A stretch of DNA of 64,000 nt, taken from contig NC_088777.1 of assembly GCF_954871325.1 (NCBI RefSeq), forward strand, positions 25,955,366 through 26,019,365, read 5' to 3'. The stretch is from Gordionus sp. m RMFG-2023. Taxonomy: Eukaryota > Nematomorpha > Gordioida > Chordodea > Parachordodidae. The position numbers and the translations under genes were made by a program. Shown one piece after another: positions 11,982-24,091 of the stretch. Each line of letters begins with the position of its first letter. Position 1 is the first letter of the stretch. The notes under the pieces were generated by a model. The model ran no database searches and was not told the origin of the DNA. It saw only the letters and a program-made list of their open reading frames with translations.

Positions 11982-12252
11982 TAGTGCTGTATACTTTAAA
12001 AATGAAACGCGATCCTCATTACGTTGAAAAAAAGGAACGTTACATGTTACTCGCTATTCAAAAAAATAAGAACATGTTACCGTTACTTGGTATCTTATGA
12101 AAAAGGAAAGCATTACTCACTATTCAAAAAAAGTAACGTGTTACTCATTATTAAATAATACTAAATATTCTAAATAATTTCATTTATATTTTTTCTCATA
12201 GATAAAAAATAAAATTATACAAAAAATATTATAAGATACGTTCATTTTGTAA

Positions 12253-12447
12253 TCATTTTTTATTAAAATTTTGACTAGATAAACAAGAGTGCTTAGTAGT
12301 TAACATAGCTGTCGCTGTGCTAAACACACGTTTAACTGGCCCAGAAAATGGTTTATTATATTTAATAAATAACAATTTTAAATGGGGGAATAAAATATTT
12401 GAAGAATGATCTTCATTTTCAAAAAAATTGATTAGTTGAAACCTCAT
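12253..12447 (-). pseudogene. hAT-D C-terminal dimerisation domain, remnant
   Basis: Reads HLKLLFIKYNKPF...RVFSTATAMLTTKHSCLSSQNF, the C-terminal hAT domain in which the family consensus is SSAPVERVFS. The V-E-R core has decayed here to V-K-R. The remnant recurs with the same FIKYNK phrase on the plus strand at 21150-21250. Confidence 0.75.
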
Positions 12448-12859
12448 TCAGATCCTTGTCGAATATTTTTAGGTTTATCAGAATTCAATCTAAATTCATA
12501 TTTATACCTTTATATGTTTTTTTTACTGGACATCGAGGTTAAAATATTTGATTTAGGGCACCATCTACACTTACAAAGTGTATATTCTCTATTTGTGTAA
12601 AAAATGTTACATACTGAAGCCAGGGAGGAGTTAAATCATCTTCATCTAGAGAAATAGTATTATTGACACATGTTATTTATAGTATAAATTAAATATTAAT
12701 AAAAATTAACATACCTTGATTTATTAAATATTAATCAAATTAACAAACTTAACTGTATAAAATTCAACAACATAAATGTAATAAATAAAATAAAAAAAGG
12801 AGAACTTTGGTGGTTGATATGAATTAAAAGCTCGGCTTAAATTATTTATAAAATTGGGC

Positions 12860-13335
12860 AATTGCACAACTTCCGACCAATCATGGTGACTGGTGTTCTC
12901 CCTCTTAATTTAGTTCTTTTGTCAACTTTCTCTTCACGTATACAATGCGAGGAGGTTATAAGTAAGCTTGTGAGAGGTAGATTTAGTCTATTTGAAATTG
13001 CCTGTAACTATGGAGGAAAAATTTATGCCTTTTATCTCTTTCAAAGTCCTCGGCACAAAGAGACTTTCTTAACTCTCTTTTAGCTAACTTCTCGTTTGAA
13101 GATATACCAATCCTAAAATACTTGGGACAAGACTCTGGTCATGAATGGCTTGAAGCTGTTCCTAGAGCCAATGGTCCTTTGCTATCCGATGGATGGGGAG
13201 CTAAGTATGATCAAAGGGTATAGAATGACTTTAAGACTCTTATCCTATAGGCAGACAAGGTCTAACCTGTTAATATTCTAAAGGTCCTCGGATCTTAATG
13301 AGAACCACTTTTTGCTCCACCCCCCCCCCCCTTAT
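12860..13335 (+). mobile_element. Short R2-like (endonuclease-bearing) LINE fragment
   Basis: The frame near 13128-13185 reads SGHEWLEAVPRANGPLL, closely matching SGHEFLEAIPSVNLQL in the LINE at 38050-39545 and SGYEWLEAIPSANLGLL in the one at 49621-51875. Upstream coding similarity is vague. The segment ends in a C-run (13318-13330) and interrupts an hAT-D copy whose two halves resume on either side. It is only a scrap, with several frame breaks. Confidence 0.6.
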
Positions 13336-13921
13336 ATATCTTTTATATTTGTCTTGTTTTAAATAGCTGATATGATTTTTTTTACGTTTTTTAAATATTG
13401 TTTTATATATCATGCAATTTTTTAATATATTTTTAAAATATAAAATTAAATATCATAAATATATAAAAGAAAATTTTCCATATTCTTTAAGAAAAAATTT
13501 TAAGTATCGAGTAACGTTTTACGTTACCGTTACTCAAAAACAACGCGCTACTTATTATCTTTTGAAACAAACAATGGCGTTCCTTATCCTCAAAAAAGGT
13601 AATATTGTTAAAATCGTCACGTTACTTTACATCACTAGTATTCGTCCTGGCTTGACTAAATTAATTACGAATTTAGCGAATTAATTAATTCGTTTGTCTA
13701 GGCATGCCAAGCTATTTGAATTTTTACGTCCGATAAAATAGTTATTTTAAATTCAATGTTCAAATTATACAAGGTTTAGAAATTTTTTAAAAATTCTAAC
13801 CACATTTTTTTCACTATTTTTGTAATTAAATAAAAAAATATATGAATCCGAAATTTGGTTAACAAAATATGGTTACAAATTTTAATGAGTTATGATGTAT
13901 AGCGTTGAATGTTATTGATTT

Positions 13922-15340
13922 ATAATGTGTTTTAACGTCGTTACTTTTTTGAAAAGAAGGAACGCCATTCGTTACCTTCTTTTAAAGGTAACGAGTAACG
14001 GTAACGCGTCTTTTGTTTTGAGTAATGGTAACGCAAAACGTTATAATTTATTTTAAAAGAATATTATGTCCATAGTACTTATCTTCAGATGAAGAAGATT
14101 TAACCCTTCCCTGGCCCCAATTTGAAAAATTTTAAACCAAAAAGAGAATTAATGATACCATGTCTACACTTTGTAAATGTAAATTATGTCCCAACGCAAA
14201 TATTTCAATCTCAATGTCCTGCAGTTCAAACATAAAAAAGCATTTGAAGGTAAAAAGATGAATTAATATATAATTATTTTAAACATTACTTTAAACATTA
14301 ATTTAAACATTACTTTAATAATAGATTAATATTCTTTTATAATATTTTGAAAAATTTAACCATGAAATGATTTTGAAAAAATTTATTTAAATAAATAAAT
14401 GAAACAATGGCGTACAGGATTTATCCGAATTTTACAGAGAATTTCATTATAGATTTTATTTTTTATTAAAATACTATATATAGCATCCCATTATTTAACC
14501 ATGAATTTATTTTAATGATTATATACAATAAGATTAATTTGAAATGTATAAATTTTATACAGATTATTATATTAAAAATTTATTATACATAAATATTTTA
14601 AAAAAAATAAGATTACAATAAAATTTAAGTAATTCTTGTTGCAAATAATGGTATTTTAAAAAATATATAATTTAACAATTATATTTATAATTAGTACAAA
14701 TGATTATATTATCAAAATATAAATAACTCTTATTGCGTATACTATAAAAAATATATAAATATTATGTATGACTAAGAATTTATTATAATTAAGTTTTGCA
14801 TATAAAAATTTTATTAGTAAGAACTTATTATATCCATTGTAATTTTATTAATGGAATTTAAAAAATGAGAACTACTTATCTCTGAGATAGATTTGGCTAT
14901 TTAATCTTTTTAAAGTTGAAAATGACCTTTCATTAGTGCAGGTACTAATAGGTGGTAGTTAAAATAAAAAAACAATGAAGTAAAAAAAATTATATAATAT
15001 ATTTTTAAAATTTAATAGAGTATATGAACAAGGAGAGGAATCGGATTATGAAATAGTTTCTATGCCATTATTTGATCTATTTGAAACTCAATATTGTATA
15101 CTTACCTAAGCATCATTCCTGTTCAGCACATACAATAAGTGTTGACATTGAAAGGACAGGTAAGGAATATCAATTTTAAAAATTACATTTTCTAAGTGTA
15201 AGCTTTTGTGGAATAAACATGGGCAATCGCAGCCATTTTTAAGAAAAACATGGGAAGATATCTGATTAAACCGGTTAAAACAAGACGGAACTTTTTTTAT
15301 AACTCCAGAAATTAATTTATAGTCATATTAAGAGAGTTGA
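13922..15340 (+). mobile_element. hAT-D family copy, plus strand
   Basis: The left subterminal region ('ggtaacgagtaacggtaacg') is followed by a BED exon (14083-14252), then low-information AT-rich DNA, then the transposase core fragment at 15100-15340 (ITFSKCKLLWNKHGQS). The C-terminal domain and right end are not seen before the satellite begins, so it is truncated at the 3' side. Confidence 0.6.
14083..14252 (+). pseudogene. BED zinc-finger exon of hAT-D transposase
   Basis: The frame reads SSDEEDLTLPWPQFEKF, a stop, then STLCKCKLCPNANIS and SSNIKKHLK, a BED-type finger (C-x2-C ... H). It ends at a GTAAAA splice donor at 14253. The same exon is found at 27672-27508 and 12665-12530 on the minus strand and near 8160-8270 on the plus strand, so the exon and donor are family features. 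One nonsense codon is visible. Confidence 0.7.
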
Positions 15341-15382
15341 CAAAAATTTGACGAATCTTGTGATAAACTGAATTCCTCTTTT

Positions 15383-15480
15383 TTAAGACATAGATATCCA
15401 ACGGTCTTTTTTTAGACCAATAAACACCCAACGGTCTTTTTTAAGACCAAAGAATACCCAATGGCCCTTTTAAGGGCCCC
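15383..15480. repeat. Three short hairpin repeats (GGTCTTTTTTAAGACC type)
   Basis: Three units of about 32 bp each read 'ccaacggtcttt...agacca', with ggtct/agacc arms able to fold. The third has drifted to 'ggcccttttaagggcc'. They sit directly between hAT-D debris and the first satellite block. Function unknown. Confidence 0.75.
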
Positions 15481-15489
15481 TAAATTTAA

Positions 15490-16150
15490 TTGAAGTAGAC
15501 TAGTTTTACAATTCACATCATAACTCAAAAATTAATGACGTAAACTTAAAATTGTTATCATTTTATGTTTATATAAGTTACTTTACACAAAATGAGTCAA
15601 AAAAATAAAATATTTTTAAAATCCTAAAAATCTAAAAAAAATTGACTAAACTGAGAATTGACATCATAACTCAAAAAATAATGACGGAAACTTAAAATTT
15701 TTATCATTTTATATTTATATAAGTTAGTTTACATAAAATGAGTCAAAAAATAAAATATTTTTAAAATCATAAAAATCTTAAAAAAATTGCTAAACTGAGA
15801 ATTGAAATGATAATTCAAAAAATAATGAAACTTAAATTTTTTATCATTCTATGTTTATATAAGTTAGTTAACACAAAATTAGTTTAAAAAATAAAATATT
15901 TTTAAAATCACAAAAATCTAAAAAAAATTGACTAAACTGAGAATTTGCATCATAACTCAAAAAATAATGACGGAAACTCAAATTTTTTATCATTTTATGT
16001 TTATATAATTTAGTTTACACAAAATTAGTTAGAAAAATAAAATATTTTTAAAATACCAAAAATCTAAAAAAAATTGACTAAGAGAATTGACATCATAATT
16101 CAAAAAATAATAACCGTAAAATTTTTATCATTTTATGTTTATACTAGAAG
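15490..16150 (+). repeat. ~143-bp satellite, first block (about 4.5 units)
   Basis: The phrase 'gacatcataactcaaaaaa' recurs at about 15513, 15657, 15805, 15945 and 16089, giving a period of 142-146 bp. Each unit also holds 'tgagtcaaaaaataaaatat' and 'aagttagtttacac'. Units differ by scattered substitutions and small gaps. The block is the same family and orientation as 18460-19590. Confidence 0.9.
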
Positions 16151-18235
16151 ATAGCCCTGACGGGGAATGAAATTTTCTTCTTACTTTTATGATAGTTGTT
16201 ACCTCTTATTTAAAAATAATATCCAATTATTATTCTTTTAATCCCTCCTCCTCCCCCCCCCCTTCATGCCAGATTTAATCCATTAAAACTAAGTGTAAAT
16301 ACTATGGTTTGGTAAAATTAAATTTAAAGCTTTTACTTGATAATACCAATATTATTTGATAAATATTACTGATCATTTATACCTAATATTTAATATTAAA
16401 AAAATTCCCAGGCAAAGTACAAAGCCATAATAATTTTGAAAAATTCTTCCAAGCCCAGTGATAGTGAATATAATAATTTTGGTAGTTGAGAACTGAAATA
16501 AAATATTTAAATAATCAAAATGTTAAATCAAAATCAGATTTTTATGGACCTAGGTTTTTTGACCAGGCCGAGCCCAGGCCTGCATAAAAATTTTTTAGGC
16601 CAATGTCTGACTCATAGTTAATAATAAAAAAATTCTCAAGCATTTTAGCTCATAATATTTTTGAAAAATTTTCCCCAAGCCCAGCCTAATATAATTTATA
16701 AAAATATTTTTCAAACCCAGCCCAACCTATAAAAATTTTATAAAAAAAATTTCCCCAAGCCTGGCCAACCCATAGTAATTTTCAAAATTTTTTCCCAACC
16801 CAGGAGATAGGTAAATCACTAAAAACCATATCTATTTTTTATAATTAGCTTTTACCTGAGGGCCATATAAATATTCTGTGTTAAATATTACACCTATGCC
16901 TAATAAAAAAAAATTTACAAGCCAGGTCCTTGCACTTGGGAAAATTTTCTCAAAAAGACCATAATAATTTTGATAGTTGAGAACTGAAATAAAATATATA
17001 AAAAGTCACAATGCATTTAAAAATACAATCAGAATATGAAAGTTGCATGGGCCTTGGTTTTTGATCAGGCCTGGCCTCCAAAAGAAATTTTCAGGCCAAT
17101 TTCTAACCCATATTTAAAATTAAAAAATTTTCAGGAATCTAAGACTATATTAATTTTAAAAAATGTTTCCCAAGCTACTTCCAAGCCCATATTAATTGTG
17201 AAAAATATAATTTATTTTTCCTTGGATCCAGAAAAATAGGTGTGATGTAGGGGTTTATAAGAATTAAATCTGTCTAATATGTATATATTTTTTTTGCCAT
17301 TTATATTATTGGGAAAATTTTTCAAAATTAGGATCAAATGAAGGGGAAATATCTGATTTACCTATCATTCTACTGGCTCCTAGTATTTATATGAAAATCA
17401 TGAATACATATTAAAGTACAATGATAAAAATATGTTCATCCTAATTTAAATTTTAAACAAACCACCACCCTTCCAAATGATTTATTACTTAGTTACAAGA
17501 TATAAATTAAAATTTAAGACATTGTTATTAAATTACAATAGAAAAAATAAAAAGATATTCTAAGTTAACAAATAATAGGAGGTTAACTTTAATCATAGTC
17601 AAATTATATATAAGTAAAACAAAAAAGTTATACATTTAATCAAAAATGTTATAATAAGTTATGAAAAATATACATTCTACTATGAAGTTATGAGAAAATA
17701 TACAAAACTATGGAATGCATGTAAAAAGGCCAATTTCAGAAAAGATAAGAGAGATGCAAATATTTACTTATGCATAAAAATTACCTAATTAAGAGATATA
17801 AAGTTGTATAAAATTCAATGTGGAGTGGATCCTTCTTAAGGGTTTTAACATAAAACTCTCATCAAGCAATGATAAATTTTTAGATTATGAAATTAAAATT
17901 ACTAAATATATACTTTATTAACATATTTTATAAAAATAATGGAAAATTTTAGAATAACCCCAAATAAATATAAATTTTTAATCAACACCTCATAAGATAG
18001 GAAAATTTCTGATTCGTCCCTCATCAAATAATAGAGAAAATTCTGATTCCCCATATAATGGTTTAAATTTTAAATTATACATAAATTCAAGAATTAAAAA
18101 AGTATTTAAATAAATCTCGTACTTGAATTTTGATGCATATAAAGTTCTAAATTTATTTAATTATCTTGTGCAGGAAAATAGTTTGAATTTTAAAGTAGCT
18201 ACAAATTTTGAATGGTATCTATTTGATTAATTTTG
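16151..18235. other. Insert between satellite blocks, with a diverged duplication
   Basis: Unlike the satellite on either side. A C-run sits at 16247-16262. Segments at 16430-16620 and 16955-17110 are diverged direct copies (shared 'gttgagaactgaaataaaat' and a GC-rich 'aggcctggcc' patch). The GC-rich pieces resemble the CAGAGA-type MITEs but no ends are definable. No gene is recognised; the open frame at 17036-17239 is part of this repeat. Confidence 0.5.
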
Positions 18236-18360
18236 TCAGATTAAGAAAAAAAAATATTTTACCAGATTAAGAAAAAAAAATTTGCCGGGGTTCGAACCCA
18301 AGTTCAATAATCCATCTAGATTTGTAAGCGAACTCATGCCCGATTGGGCAAGGCACTTTT
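18236..18360 (-). mobile_element. tRNA-derived SINE head with repeated tail
   Basis: On the minus strand a tRNA-like block (18355-18284) contains a box A-like 'TTGCCCAATCGGGCATGAG' and a canonical box B (GGGTTCGAACCCC, 18299-18287), the internal promoters of RNA polymerase III. Between them lies 'TTCGCTTACAAATCTAGA', typical of SINE heads. A tail with two copies of 'ttcttaatctg' after T-runs follows. It is not a plausible working tRNA: the acceptor and anticodon stems do not pair well. Confidence 0.7.
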
Positions 18361-18459
18361 CAAAATTAACGATTTTTTGAATATATATTATAAAGTGTGA
18401 TATGAAAAGTATGACATGAAAAGTGTGACATGATTTTTGTGACAAGGTTTTTATATATA

Positions 18460-19595
18460 TTAAGATAAATTAGTTTACACAAAATGAGTCAAAAAAATAA
18501 AATATTTTTAAAATCCCAAAAGTCTAAAAAAATTGATATTGACATCATAACTCAAAAAATAATGACGGAAACTTAAATTTTTTATCATTTTATGTTTATA
18601 TAAGTTAGTTAAGACAAAATTAGTTTAAAAAATAAAATATTTTTAAAATCCCAAAAATCTAAAAAAATTGACTTAACTGAGAATTGACATCATAACTCAA
18701 AAAATAATGACGGAAACTTAAATTTTTTATCATTTTTATGTTTATATAAGTTAGTTTACACAAAATTAGTTAAAAAAATAAAATATTTTTAAAATCCCAA
18801 AAATCTAAAAAATTGACTAACTGAGAATTGAAATGATAATTCAAAAAATAATGAAACTTAAATTTTTTATCATTCTATGTTTATATAAGTTAGTTAACAC
18901 AAAATTAGTTTAAAAAATAAAATATTTTTAAAATCACAAAAATCTAAAAAAAATTGACTAAACTGAAAATTGACATCATAACTCAAAAAATAATGATGGA
19001 AACTTAAATTTTTTATCATTTTATGTTTATATAAGTTAGTTTACACAAAATTAGTTATAAAAATAAAATATTTTTAAAATCAAAAATCTAAAAAATTGAC
19101 TAACTGAGAATTGACATCATAACTCCAAAAATGATGACGGAAACTTAAAATTTTTATCATTTTATGTTTATATAAATTAGTTTACACAAAATTAGTTTAA
19201 AAAATAAAATATTTTTAAAATCCCAAAAATCTAAAAAAATTGATTAAACTGAGAATTGACATCATAACTCAAAATATAATGACGGACACTTAAATTTTTT
19301 TTCATTTATGTTTATACAAGTTAGTTTACACAAAATGTGTCAAAAAAATAAAATATATTTAAAATTTCAAAAATTTTTAAAAAATTGACTAAACTGAGAA
19401 TTGACATCATAATTCCAAAAATAATGATGGAAATTTAAAATTTTTATCATTTTATGTTTATATAAATTAGTTTACACAAAATGAGTCAAAAAATAAAATA
19501 TTTTTAAAATCCCAAAAATCTAAAAATTGACTAAACTGAGAATTGACATCATAACTCAAGAAATAATGACGGACATTTCAAATTTTTTTCATTCT
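18460..19595 (+). repeat. ~143-bp satellite, second block (about 8 units)
   Basis: The 'gacatcataactc' phrase recurs at about 18540, 18685, 18828, 18970, 19110, 19256, 19404 and 19546. Same family and direction as 15490-16150, so the two blocks are probably one array opened by the 16151-18460 insert. The block stops at the MITE starting 19606. Confidence 0.9.
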
Positions 19596-19605
19596 ATGAT
19601 TATTA

Positions 19606-19977
19606 AAGATCTGCCAAAGTTAGGCAGGGCCCGTACCCGGCCCGGCCCAAATGGGCTTTGGGTGTGGCTCGGGCCTAATTCTATTTAAAATAATCGGATT
19701 CGGGCCTAATATTTTTAAAAAAAATTCGGGCCTGGAGGTCGGACCTTGGAAATTTTTTTAAATATATCTAAATTTATCTATTTTATATTGAATTTTTTAT
19801 GTAAAATAAAAATATTTGAATTTATTTATTGAAACTAAACGACATATAACATGTCTTTTATTTTGAGTAATTATAAAAATTAAATTCTATATTTAAATAA
19901 ATTCGGGCCTGGCCGGGCCGGCATTTTAAAAAAAATTTCGGGCCGTGCTTGAAAAATTAGGCCCGATGCAGATCACT
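19606..19977. mobile_element. hAT-type MITE, AGATCTGC family
   Basis: Begins AAGATCTGCCAAAG and ends GATGCAGATCACT. The flanks gattatta (19598-19605) and aattatta (19978-19985) match at 7 of 8, an hAT-like duplication. The interior has strongly GC-rich arms ('gtacccggcccggccc') around an AT-rich centre. A sibling lies at 56292-56616. Confidence 0.8.
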
Positions 19978-20339
19978 AATTATTATATCAGTTTGTACCA
20001 AATAAATTAATCTATAGTAAAAAATTATGCTCCTATAATTCATATTATTTTTAATTAAAACCTAAATTTTTTATCTATTACGCCATCTAACGGATATATA
20101 TTTATGATTTGTAAATTTTATTATGGTGTTATATTTTCTATGTAATATATCTGTTCTATAAATATTATAAATTTATGGAATACTCTTTCTTCCATATTCT
20201 AATTTATTTATTTAGATAAAATTAATTTTGAATAAATTTGATTCATATAATAAAAACATTTTATTTCTATTTTTAAAATAAAAATGATAGGCCATAAATA
20301 AAAATACATTCTACCTCACAATTTTCACTTTACCTCTCC

Positions 20340-21535
20340 CTTCTCAGTTTTGTTGCACCGATAATATTTACTTAATTAAGCATCATTCCTGTTAAGCTTA
20401 CAATTTAAATCTTATTGCAAGTATTGACACTGAAAAGACATTCAACGATGTCCATTATATATCCATTTCAAAAATTACATTTTCTAAATGTAAGCTATTG
20501 TAGAATAAATATGGGCAATCTTCAAACTGTGCAGCCATTTTTAAGGAAAACGTGGGAAGATATTTGATTAAACCTGTTATAACAAGGTGGAACTCTTTTT
20601 ATAACTCCGTAAAATTAATAGTCTTATTAAGGAGAATTAATTACCAAGGCTCTTTCAATTTTAGAGAGCGAAGCACATTTGGGATACTCCCACTATAACT
20701 ATTATAATATTGAAGCTTAAAAAAATCGCTTTAAATAATTTCGTTTTGTTAGCCGCTTATTAATTCAATCCTGAAAGGCATAGATAAAAGATATACAGTT
20801 TAAATATTGCTTATAATTTATATTTTGATTATCTTATTTTCAATAGATTCAAGCACATTTATAAAGATTATCTGCAATAATTCACCCACTATTTAAATTG
20901 GATTGGCCCTGGATAAAATTAGAGGTCAACAAAGGAAGAATGCTAGAACTTATTTCCAGTATGAGAAAATATCTTGATAAAAAAATAACAGGCTTAATTC
21001 ATTAGTCCAACACACATACGAGAATATTTTCTGATGAAGATAAAAAAAATTTGATGCGGAAATAAATGAAGATCCTTGTGGAGAAGATCTATTATTAAGC
21101 TTTTTTCAAAATAAAGATAATTCTTTAAAAATTTTTAATAAATTCCCCGAATTGAAATTTTTATTTATTAAATATAATAAAACTCTCCATTCTATGCGCC
21201 AATTGAACGTGTTTAGCACGGCAAAAGCTGTGTTGAGCACAGGCGCTTTTGTTTGTCTGATATAGATTTTAATAATCAATTGTTGATAAAAATAAATAAA
21301 AAATTGTTACTTAAAGATGTTATCTTATAATATATTATTTTTGTATAATTTTATTCATATTATAATTATATATGAAAATTTTTTATAAAAAGATCTTATC
21401 TTTATTATAGATTCTTTTTGTATAGTTTTATTTTATTATATATCGTCGAAAAAAATAAATATTTTTTTGTATACAATATTTAATTTTTTTAAGTAACGAG
21501 TAGCCCGTAACTTTTTAGCAGTTAATGCTATTTAA
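20340..21535 (+). mobile_element. hAT-D family copy, best preserved core
   Basis: The transposase core, C-terminal region and right terminus ('taacgagtagcccgtaact') are present on the plus strand. The BED exon is absent, so the copy is truncated at the 5' side. It is broken by many stops and frameshifts. Confidence 0.7.
20400..21255 (+). pseudogene. hAT-D transposase remnant
   Basis: In order: NLIASIDTEKTFND, ITFSKCKLL, CAAIFKENVGRYLIKPV followed by TRWNSFYNSV (the conserved hAT TRWNS motif), then IIHPLFKLDWPWIKLEVNKG near 20875-20930, and a C-terminal LFIKYNKTL...NVFSTAKAVLST. This order matches hAT transposases in which the core precedes the dimerisation domain. Stops at several points and a degenerate C-terminal motif show it is dead. 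Near-identical phrases on the minus strand at 56040-56240 and 53060-53345 belong to another copy. Confidence 0.78.
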
Positions 21536-23149
21536 AGATTTTAGATTCTTATTAAATATACCAGAATTAATAAATGCGCCTGAAAGAGCATTTCACATCA
21601 CCAAAATATATCAAATAAGCTTAGGTTAGGTAAATTGTGTTTTTTTAAAGGGCGACCAAATTATTTTTTGGCCTAGGGGTCAAAAGTCTTGGCACGGCGC
21701 TGCTCTTAAGGAAAACTAATTAATAAGATAACTAAGGTAGTTTCATTAGATAATATATATTAATTTATAATATAAATAAAATCATCAAATTAGAGTATTT
21801 CGGTATAAAAAATATATAATTTTAATTAAAATACATAAGATGATATTTATTAGTAGTCACTCATTAATGAAGTGTTGTGTAATTGAACAATTCAAAATAT
21901 TAGCCCCTTAACACTACTAGAATAGGAGATATAGGGTCTTAAAGTTGCTCTGCTTGGTCATTTTTCAAATTGGGATAAATTTAATATTAGATGCTATATA
22001 TATTTATTATGGCTCATTTTATAGCCCAAAGTAAACTATGCATGTATTTTGTATAAAATTGTATTTTTTAAATGTTATGTTGTATAAAATTTATTTTCCA
22101 AATTTCAGATATTTTGTAAAGAGTACCAAGAAGTATTCATATAAAAATTTTTAGAGTAGTAAAAAAAAGTTAAGTAAAAAATGCATAAAATTTTCGTTAG
22201 ATGGTGTTAATAATTATAAACAACTTAATACTTAATTTTTGAAAATATAAGTCAATTTAACATTTTTTTATATTTCATAATATAATATTTATTAAATAAA
22301 ATATCATTTTGGCACAAAAATAAAATTTTCGCTAGATAGCGCAAGTAATTTAAAGTAGCTAAAAACCTTATTTTTGTAAAATATGTCAGTAGATGTTTTT
22401 ATTTATTCGATAATATTTATTAAATGAATTAATAGTAAAATTACTTTAGAAAGAACATCACAGATTGTTCCATCAACAAGATACCAAAATTATAATGAAA
22501 TTATTGAAAAGGAATAATATATGGAAAAGAAATCTTTATTTAATCGAATTTTAATTTATTTTTAAAATTAAATTTTCCAAACAAATTCATAACTAATTTA
22601 ATCGAGTCATTTTATTATTATGTAAAATTTTTTTTAATTCTAACTTTTCTTTTAATTAAAATTTTTAAAAAAACTAAACAATTTTTTTAAATGACAGAAC
22701 TAATAAATTGGATTTAACAACTTATTCATTTAAAAAATTTAATTTAGATATCTTGTATTAATTTAATATTTAGTATAATTTATATTTTATTGAAAAAATT
22801 TTATTTTGTTAAATTATTAAATTTTTCCTATAATAACCTTCATATTATAAATAATTCATATTTTAAAGAAGAAATTATATTTTCTAACAATATTATCAGA
22901 CTTAGTATTTTTGTTTTTCATAAATTTTGGAAAAATGAGGAGATATTTTTATTATATTATTTATAAAATTAATTTTAATTAGAGAATCATTATTAATTTT
23001 ATGTTCGTTTTTTTCTCCAGTCTAAACCTATTAAGTAAATAATTAGTAGTAAAAAATTTAATAAGGTTTGGATGGCTGGGAAAAAATCTCATCATTCCTG
23101 TAATGCTGAAAAAATAAATATAGCAACGATTATATTAAATTTTATAAAG
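21536..23149. other. AT-rich stretch with no recognised feature
   Basis: No exon, transposon gene or repeat was recognised. Short phrases 'ttagatggtgttaat' and 'gctagatagcgcaag' recur nearby but do not define an element. Confidence 0.5.
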
Positions 23150-23285
23150 TAGTGTAAAAATTCGAAAAATGCCAGCTTTCAGCGTGCTACTTTAAATATA
23201 AAATCGGTAGCGCTCTACTCTTTTCCAAAGTAATGAAAGCGGTATCAGCTATTTTCAGAAGTAATGTTTATCAACCTCTTGTGCC
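23150..23285. mobile_element. hAT end fragment (AGCGCGCTA family)
   Basis: 'agcgtgctacttt', 'ggtagcgctctactc' and the terminal 'atgtttatcaacctct' resemble the right subterminal region of the hAT at 4604-5978. Only one end is present. Confidence 0.5.
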
Positions 23286-23337
23286 CTGAGCCAAAAGTTT
23301 CGAAATATTTAATTTGAAACCTTTAAACCTCTTTTAC

Positions 23338-23784
23338 TAGGGATCCGAATCATAACGAATATAGGTTCGTTACAGATTTAGGTTCAGACAAAAATACGGT
23401 TCAGGTTCGGTATAGGTTCGGTTTGAGCCATTAAAAAACAGTTAGGATTTTTTCACTTAGACCTAATTAGAATTATGTAAATTATAGCACATCTTTTAAA
23501 ATTTTGTCCCTAATTCCCAAAAAGATAATATCGAGCCTTATAAAATATTTTCATTATTTCTGTCAAATCATATTTTATAAGGAAATATCTGAAAAACTTA
23601 CTGGTACTATCAATCATAATCGATTATTTATATACTATAAAAGAGTTAGGTATCAAATTCGAACCGGTTCACATATATCTTTTTTAGAGTTTCGGTACTG
23701 GTTGGGGAGACAAAATTTTTAACGCTTCAGTTTCGGTTAAGGTTATATAAATAATACCGGTTAAGAAGTTTGGTTGGATCCCTG
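23338..23784. mobile_element. Non-autonomous hAT-A relative (GGGATCC ends)
   Basis: Begins TAGGGATCCGAATC and ends GGTTGGATCCCTG, inverted relatives of the ends of the hAT at 41609-47632. Repeated 'ggttcgg' and 'accgg' motifs lie near both ends. The flanks tcttttac / ctttttac match at 6 of 8. There is no coding capacity; a 72-codon open frame inside is chance. Confidence 0.7.
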
Positions 23785-24012
23785 CTTTTTACCCTGTGCA
23801 CAAACTTAATAAAGTTATATATAAAAAAATTACAATGAAATTTGAAAGCTTTTATAAAACTGTATTTCAAATTATTTTTTGACTTTTAATATTTTTACAA
23901 AACAAAGTCTGTTTTTGCATGCCCTATCTATTTAGAGAAATAATGTGCACCCCGTCAATTTTAAGAATATAGAACTAGGTGTAATGTATAAATTATCAAT
24001 GTGTGAACTTAC

Positions 24013-24091
24013 TGAGAATACTTTCGTTTGCAACTTTGTTGAGCAGTTCAATTATCCTACCTTGCATATCCTTGCATATCGAATATAATTT
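24013..24091 (-). CDS. Tom1: TOM1-like adaptor, GAT-domain exon (second GAT exon seen)
   Basis: The exon follows an acceptor (TATAG) at 24092 and ends at a canonical GTAAGT donor, giving 79 bp (26 codons plus one base). It reads KLYSICKDMQGRIIELLNKV then ANESIL, matching the second helix of the TOM1 GAT domain ([20 protein letters not shown] in human, recalled). It joins the exon at 24255-24449 in phase 0 across a 163-bp intron. The third GAT helix and the acidic, clathrin-binding C-terminus must lie on exons not found in 1-24012 or beyond the window edge. Confidence 0.85.

Larger units (their letters stand above)
11982..13639 (-). mobile_element. hAT-D family copy with a LINE scrap inserted
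   Basis: The ends are TAGTGCTGTA (left) and TTTACATCACTA (right), with subterminal repeats of 'taacg', 'cgttac' and 'gtaacgtt'. The transposase reads on the minus strand: a BED exon at 12530-12665 and the hAT C-terminal domain at 12253-12447. The flanking 8-mers (gtaatgcc / gtattcgt) match poorly, so the copy is old. A fragment of an R2-like LINE interrupts it at about 12860-13335. Confidence 0.6.

Noticed and set aside
13318-13330. Poly-C run (also at 16250, 24810 as poly-G, 37830 and 53548) as telomere- or origin-like signal
   Set aside because: Isolated homopolymers next to repeat ends, with no periodic telomere-type unit.
18284-18355. Functional tRNA gene
   Set aside because: Box A and B are present, but acceptor and anticodon arms do not pair properly and a SINE-like tail follows.
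15490-19595. CRISPR array
   Set aside because: The repeats are ~143 bp with no unique spacers between them and show satellite-like drift; the DNA is eukaryotic.
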